Origin: Panagrolaimus kolymaensis
Taxonomy: Eukaryota > Nematoda > Chromadorea > Rhabditida > Panagrolaimidae
DNA length: 64,000 nucleotides
Direction: 5' to 3'
Assembly (NCBI GenBank): GCA_028622995.1
Contig: JAJQJQ010000023.1
Coordinates: 1,240,001 to 1,304,000 of the forward strand
Shown: piece after piece, positions 59,203-64,000 of the stretch
Layout: the number at the start of each line of letters is the position of its first letter
Position numbering within the stretch: position 1 is the stretch's first letter
Notes under the pieces: generated by a model
Told to the model about the DNA's origin: nothing
Database searches by the model: none
The model's input: the letters and a program-made list of their open reading frames with translations, nothing else
Position numbers and translations under genes: made by a program

Positions 59203-59874
59203 ATGTCAAAATCTCGACCTCGATTAAGTGGAATTCAATCAGAACCAAATTCCATTGATTCATCTTCACCGACTTCAAGCCTTTCATCCAAACTTCAACA
59301 AGCCGTAGTTATTTCCGGCTCAACCCTTGCTGGTCCAGTTGCAGCAATAAAAGCTCATAAATTTCGTCAACAAGAAACTCATTCAGTTGAATTTCCTAAT
59401 GTTCCTCCACAACGTGATATAAATCGAAGGTTGGCTGTTGGTAATGCAATTTTAAAAACGACGGGTTTGGCTACAGTATCCGTGGATTCTGAAAAACAAT
59501 CAAGTTATTTCTCATCAAGGCCTTCAACTTCTGCAAGCGCCATAAGTTCTTCAACCATTCCAATAAGTTTAAGATCCATTTCGACCATCGGAAAGGTATG
59601 TGAAAAGTTTAAAAAAACATTGTCCTAAAATTACATAAAAAAATCAAAAGTTTAAAAATATGGTTTAAAGGAACAAGACTATTTGATGCCTTTTCGAAAA
59701 TTTCGATACTGGGGCTGGGAGGAAGAGTTGGGGCGGCGCGTGTTTGAATTACCGTGTCACCTTCTGTCTTACACGGTAATTCAAACACGCGCCGCCCCAA
59801 CTCTTCCTCCCAGCCCCAGTATCGAAATTTTCGAAAAGGCATCAAATAGTCTTGTTCCTTTAACAAAAAGTTGA
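59203..59874 (+). CDS. Unknown Ser-rich protein; second exon lies in a perfect palindrome
   Basis: Exon 1 (59203-59595) codes for 131 residues: basic start MSKSRPRLSG, a long serine-rich part, AVVISGSTLAGPVAAIKAHK, RDINRRLAVGNAILKTTGLA, then another serine-rich part ending ISTIGK. A GTATGT donor and an acceptor at 59670 join it in frame to exon 2 (59671-59874), which reads EQDYLMPFRKFRYWGWEEEL. The following residues are encoded across the spacer and right arm of a 93-bp inverted repeat. The frame stops at 59872-59874. Exon 2's left arm looks like genuine coding sequence; the right-arm part may not be. A GTAATT donor in the right arm (after 59776) could instead lead to further exons downstream that I could not find. 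No family is recognised. Confidence 0.5.
59665..59863. repeat. 93-bp perfect inverted repeat with 13-bp spacer
   Basis: Bases 59665-59757 are repeated exactly in inverted form at 59771-59863; the spacer is 59758-59770. The arms are richer in GC than the neighbourhood and contain coding-like sequence of the unknown gene. The left arm starts within a few bases of the splice acceptor of exon 2. It may be a hairpin RNA source, a recent inverted duplication, or an assembly artefact. Confidence 0.95.
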
Positions 59875-62447
59875 GTTAATGCATAAAAATTTTTGTGGTT
59901 TATAAGGCAGTCATTTAGTTAACGATATTACACCTTTTTCTAATCGAGAAAGGGAACTTTAAAGGGAAAATTTCTGAAGTATTATGCACTCGATCGAGCT
60001 AAATCAACATATATTATTTCAATTACTTAGGGTGGTTTTCTTAATAGCTTTTGTTTAAGTAAATATTTTTTGTTTAACAAATATGCTTCTTTTTTTTTTG
60101 CAAATTCATATTTTTTTTTCTTTATTAGTTTATCCCTCTAATCGAATTTGCAGCCTCAAAGATCTTTAAGAAAAAATCAATGGTATCATTATTTTTCCCT
60201 TGTAACCATAAAAATGTATTATATTTACTTAAAAATAAAATTCCTTTAAGTAATGAAAGCTACAGGGATTTAATGGCAAGGGAGGAGGAGGTAAAGGTTA
60301 TCATCATTTTGTATTTTCGTTAAAAAAAGAAGCTTTCACTCAAATTAAGTATGTTATTTTACTTTTAAAAATGCATAGACAAAAATAGGATTTTAGGAGA
60401 ATTTGGAAAATATAAAAAATAAAAACAAAAGATCAAATTGAGGGTGGATGAAGGTGGATGGATGGGATAAATCCCAGGAGGGATTTCGCGAATAGATTTC
60501 GTTAAATGTCAAGTTTAAATCCGGAGACTATAGAATTCTGAAATGTCAAAATAAATTAACAATCAAATGACTTTCGGCGGGCAACGACGACTACAAAAGC
60601 TTAAAAATGTTTTTGTCCAATGAAAAAAAACAAGGTTAACATAAAAAAAAAGGTTGAAGAAGCAAAGCACGTGTTTGTTGTGAACTGTTGTGATGAGCTT
60701 TAAAAAATTAAACTTTGAAAATGAAAATGGGGGCAACGCGGCCATTATCAAAGAATTCATTGAAAAGAAAATACGTAGTTAGTTAGTTGAAGATTTTAAT
60801 CGTTTTTTTACTTTCGCATGATAAAGTGAAGTTTTGTGCTTTTGGCACCGCTTTAAAAATGAGATCTCACACAAAATACATGCTTCGCTTACATAAACTT
60901 ATGCTTTATTCCTAAATTTGCTTTGGAATTTATAAACCTTAATAAATTTACTAAATTCCTTGGTTTCCATGCAAAAAAATCTTCCAGTTCTTTACAGTAT
61001 CATTTATTTTATATTTTAATCCATAGGGAGCCTAATCCCCTTTTTTAAATAAAGCTTTACGAGTCAGTCATCTTCCATTTTAATAAAATTATCTTTTAAG
61101 AAGTTTCTCCACCAAATATGGTTCTTTGAGTATTTATAATATTTATTTTTTTTTTCTTAATTGAAAAGACCATGCAAAAATGAAAAGGATTAAAAAAGCT
61201 TTTAAATAAACTAAGTTTTTAAAATTTAATTTTCGATCATAAAAATGCAATGATCGCTTTAGTCATTCACTAAAAATTACGGTAGTCGATGATAAAACGG
61301 AAACGCTTCTAGATTTGTGTAGTGTCAATGTTGGAGTATTTAAAAACGTTAGCTTTTTAAATAAAATAACAACACTTAAAAAGTTTTTTGTAATTTGAAT
61401 ATTATTTTAAAAAAAAGTAATTAAGAGTTATTGAAGAAATAAATTATTATAATTATCGGCTTCACGAGAAAGAAATATACGCCCGCATTTTTTTCTTCAT
61501 TTTGAGTGTACATGTTTGTTGTAGAAAGAAAAAAAGATAGTAACAAAGCACAAATGCCCAACTTGAATGACGGAAGGTTGGGTGCTCGTGTATTTTTAAT
61601 TGTTTTGATCATTTTTTAAGAATTTTCTTTTGTTGTAAAATAGAGTCGTACATCCAAAATTTTGGTACTCGTGGCTTTAGATAGGTGAAAGATGCTATTA
61701 ATTTTAAAGATAGATTTGTTTCAGTTTTCCTTGACCAAAAGTTGTAAGGAGGAGGAGGTGATGCTATTCCGCTGCTTTTCACATGCAAAAAAAAGTTGCA
61801 TAAAACTAAAACTTGAAAGTTTTCCAAGTTCTTGCCAACAAACTATTATTATTCACTTTTCATAACTTATAATTTTCTTTTTAAAATGCTTTAGTTTATC
61901 AAAAAATTTATTGGTTATTTTTCATTTCTTTTTAAGTAGATTTTCTTTCATTAAATACTTTGTGTTTACTTTTTTCCATCAAAAGCTTTTTTACTTTATT
62001 GAATGGCGATCCTTTTAATATTTTTTGTATTAGCATTGTTCAAAAACTCTCAATTAATTACATTTTTTTAAACAACAAAAAAATTAAGAATTAAGCTGAT
62101 TTATTTTTTTGTACTCAAAAGATAAGGGAAAAATATTTATAACTATGGTGTGCTTGATGATAGTAATCCAACATTATGAACTCATGGTTGTTTTTGTTCC
62201 ACAAATTATTGCTAATAGCATCAAATACACCTGAGTAAAAAAATATTGAGGGAATTAAGCGCCCTTTGTTAAAAAAATGAAGATGAGATTAGTATTGAAA
62301 TTTTTGGGGCACATATTTGTCACAATTTTTTTTTTCATTATTACTTTTATTTTTTTGATTTAAAGCATGAATGCCTTTTAACATTTTTTTTAAAGAAACA
62401 ATCAGTTTCTTTCTTTGTCTATGGCATTTTACATTTTTCTTTTGAGA
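59875..62447. other. Gene-free spacer left of the Helitron
   Basis: AT-rich with a small GGTGGATG-type repeat near 60440-60470. No exon continuing the unknown gene at 59203 could be recognised. Confidence 0.45.
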
Positions 62448-62458
62448 CTAGGCAAGAA

Positions 62459-62475
62459 GCGGCGCTCCGCGCCGC
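62459..62475 (-). terminator. Helitron 3' terminal hairpin
   Basis: A 7-bp GC-only stem with a 3-base loop, seven bases before the terminal CTAG. In Helitrons this structure marks the end of rolling-circle strand transfer. It stands out strongly in AT-rich sequence. Confidence 0.8.
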
Positions 62476-62639
62476 CATGTCTATTAATTAATTTATTTTT
62501 TTTACATAAAATTTAGTTTATATATTATTTACAATACAAAAATTTGTAGAATTTTTTATTACATATAACTATTTTATAATTTTAACTTTATAACAAACAT
62601 ATTACATAGAATAAATAAAGGATTTTATTAATAGAAAAT

Positions 62640-62760
62640 TAAGAGAACTTTAAAGTTTGTTTTTGAAAGTTGAGAGAAATTTTGGAGTTGTTTGTTTGAA
62701 GTTGATAAAAGTTTTGAAGTTTGTTTTTCGAAGTTGAGAGAAGTTTTGAAGTTAACATAG
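62640..62760. repeat. Degenerate tandem repeat inside the Helitron
   Basis: Three or four loose copies of a unit of about 35-40 bases built around GAAGTTGAGAGAAGTTTTG. Copies differ by several bases. Non-coding. Confidence 0.5.
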
Positions 62761-62780
62761 ACTAAAAACAAAACATTATT

Positions 62781-62782
<2 letters not shown>

Positions 62783-62829
<47 letters not shown>
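62783..62829. repeat. (AAT)n microsatellite
   Basis: About 15 uninterrupted AAT units inside the Helitron 3' region. Confidence 0.9.
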
Positions 62830-62830
<1 letters not shown>

Positions 62831-63360
62831 CTAACAGTTTCACCAGAATTACACCAACGTAGATAGTGGATAAGCCAGCATAATAAATTTTGAATTGAAA
62901 TTTTCGTTCATGTATTGAGATCATAATATAATTTTGAGATGGCGAAACAAATTCTGAATTTGAAATAAGCGATCAACAATGAAGAGAATGTCCTAAAAAC
63001 AAACAAAATAACAAAATAAAATATTAAGAAAAAAAACTTACTGTCCATCAGAATGCCTTCTTGGTATAAAGTTGAATGAATGAATATTTTGTGAGAATAA
63101 AGATGCTGCTTGGTGTTTGCTCCTATCTGAAATAAAAAAGAAAATAAATAAAAATAAAATAAAAGACTTACCTCCTGCTCCAACTCTCACCCAACTCCAA
63201 AACGCTGCATACCCTGCAGTAGGGGACCACCATAAAGGTGGTTTAAAATAGATCCTCCGAAGAGTTCGTCAATTAAGAAATTGGTTAAGTATAAATAATT
63301 TGCCACGTATTTTATAAACTAAAAATTTGCCACCATATCGTTTTTACGCCGCTTTACCTC

Positions 63361-64000
63361 CTAATTAATTATTTCCTTGTAAACATAATTTTTAACTTTA
63401 TTATTCATTCGCTGTTGTCCGAAATATATTTTTAATGCAGACCACCTTTTTACTCGAGAACATGCAACGTACATTTGCCCATGATTAAAAACGTCTTTTC
63501 GCAAATCAATTCCAACAATTTCAAATGTTTGGCCCTGGCTTTTATTAATGGTCATAGCAAATGCTATTTTCACCGGAAATTGTCTTCGAGCCAATGTGAA
63601 GGGATAATTTTCTTCGTTATAAAGTAGAATTCGATGAATCATGACAACGTCACCTTTTTTATCACCAGTTAGAATTTTGCATTGCAATGTATTGTTCATT
63701 AAGCCAATAACCAATAGTCTTGTTCCATTGCATAATCCTTCCGTCTGACTAAGATTTCGAATGAGCATAATTACTGTATTTTTTCGTAAACGGAGTTCAT
63801 GAGGTGGTAATGATGGAGGATTTAAGCTGTTTAAATATTCTTGGGTTAAAAGTTCTTGCAAAGCTTCACCTTCGATTGCCGAATCGATGCTACTATATAT
63901 TTTTTCGCCTTCTGCAGGTAACATTGCGACTACATCGGTGTTTAATTCATCAACATCTGCATTTCTTGCCGAAAGAATAGCTGAATTTGAAACATCATTA
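63361..64000 (-). CDS. Helitron helicase (PIF1-like), C-terminal part
   Basis: Open to the window edge; the frame continues upstream of the first visible methionine (SARNADVDELN before MLPAEGEK). Recognisable blocks: NSLNPPSLPPHELRLRKN, MLIRNLSQTEGLCNGTRLLV, RRQFPVKIAFAMTINKSQGQ (helicase motif V) and HGQMYVACSRVKRW (motif VI). This is the standard end of the Rep/helicase of animal and plant Helitrons, a superfamily 1B 5'-3' DNA helicase. The Rep nuclease part would lie beyond base 64000. The frame seen here has no stop or shift, so the element may be young. Confidence 0.9.
   Translation of the reverse strand, partial: NDVSNSAILSARNADVDELNTDVVAMLPAEGEKIYSSIDSAIEGEALQELLTQEYLNSLNPPSLPPHELRLRKNTVIMLIRNLSQTEGLCNGTRLLVIGLMNNTLQCKILTGDKKGDVVMIHRILLYNEENYPFTLARRQFPVKIAFAMTINKSQGQTFEIVGIDLRKDVFNHGQMYVACSRVKRWSALKIYFGQQRMNNKVKNYVYKEIIN

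Larger units (their letters stand above)
62448..64000 (-). mobile_element. Helitron (3' part; 5' end outside window)
   Basis: On the minus strand the element ends with a GC hairpin (62459-62475, stem GCGGCGC, loop of three), seven bases, then CTAG at 62451-62448 followed by T. This is the Helitron 3' signature: hairpin plus CTRR at an A|T target. About 900 bases upstream on that strand is the C-terminal part of a Helitron-type PIF1-like helicase (63361-64000). Helitrons move by rolling-circle replication using a Rep/helicase protein. Between helicase and terminus lie degenerate tandem repeats (62640-62760), an AAT microsatellite and some splice-like sites around 62990-63180. Confidence 0.88.

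Noticed and set aside
1..64000. CRISPR arrays, tRNA, rRNA and snRNA genes
   Set aside because: No regularly spaced repeats and no box A/box B, rRNA or U-snRNA core sequences were noticed on either strand. A short RNA could be missed by eye.

Overview
The window is nuclear DNA from a nematode. The evidence is a canonical major sperm protein gene with one short intron, a decayed MSP-domain (SSP-like) sperm gene, an SXP/RAL-2 secreted protein, two seven-transmembrane chemoreceptors of the nematode Sra superfamily, a DEG/ENaC channel, a thaumatin-like protein, introns mostly of 45-60 bases with GTAAG...TTTNAG ends, and AT-rich spacers. Clear trans-splice-like acceptors sit just before some start codons. 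I cannot name the genus; a non-Caenorhabditis, possibly panagrolaimid/tylenchine species is a guess. I built every spliced model by hand, and the intact models close on a whole number of codons.

Layout. 1-3.6 kb: the end of OSTM1 and the UQCRH hinge protein (+), then three small minus-strand genes. 4-14.2 kb: two paralogous Ariadne-type RBR proteins (3996-5641 and 12355-14166) flanking a thaumatin-like gene, an MSP-domain pseudogene, a CYP2-clan P450 and an SXP/RAL-2 protein. 14.8-19 kb is a decay zone: a DHX37-like helicase pseudogene with about ten lesions, a GC-rich island unlike its surroundings, and broken exon fragments. 19.8-25 kb: a CYP3-clan P450, a small secreted protein and a chemoreceptor. 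28.4-36.8 kb: epsin, a tiny secreted peptide, a broken arrestin-domain gene and a large DEG/ENaC channel whose splice sites allow two different cytoplasmic tails. 39.9-41.5 kb: a second chemoreceptor. 43.9-55.2 kb is a dense housekeeping block: MSP, a short CEP104-like protein, RPA2, RAB39, an HP1-like chromo/chromoshadow protein, WDFY2 and a UDP-sugar transporter. 55.2-64 kb is gene-poor and carries a foldback element with 10-bp target duplications, a gene whose second exon lies in a 93-bp perfect inverted repeat, and the 3' half of a minus-strand Helitron that runs off the window.

The genes do not form one pathway. Groups that plausibly belong together are endocytic/endolysosomal trafficking (OSTM1, epsin, RAB39, WDFY2), chromatin and DNA replication (RPA2, HP1-like), sperm (MSP and the SSP-like remnant), and environment-facing functions (two P450s, thaumatin, SXP/RAL-2, chemoreceptors, DEG/ENaC). 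Close same-strand pairs (OSTM1-UQCRH, RPA2-CEP104-like, the two small genes at 1.6-2.2 kb) are operon candidates. The most unusual items are the two alternative tails of the DEG/ENaC gene, the exon-restricted near-identity of two RBR paralogues that both lack a recognisable catalytic RING2, the perfect 93-bp palindrome, the foldback element, and a conserved block present twice in opposite orientation.
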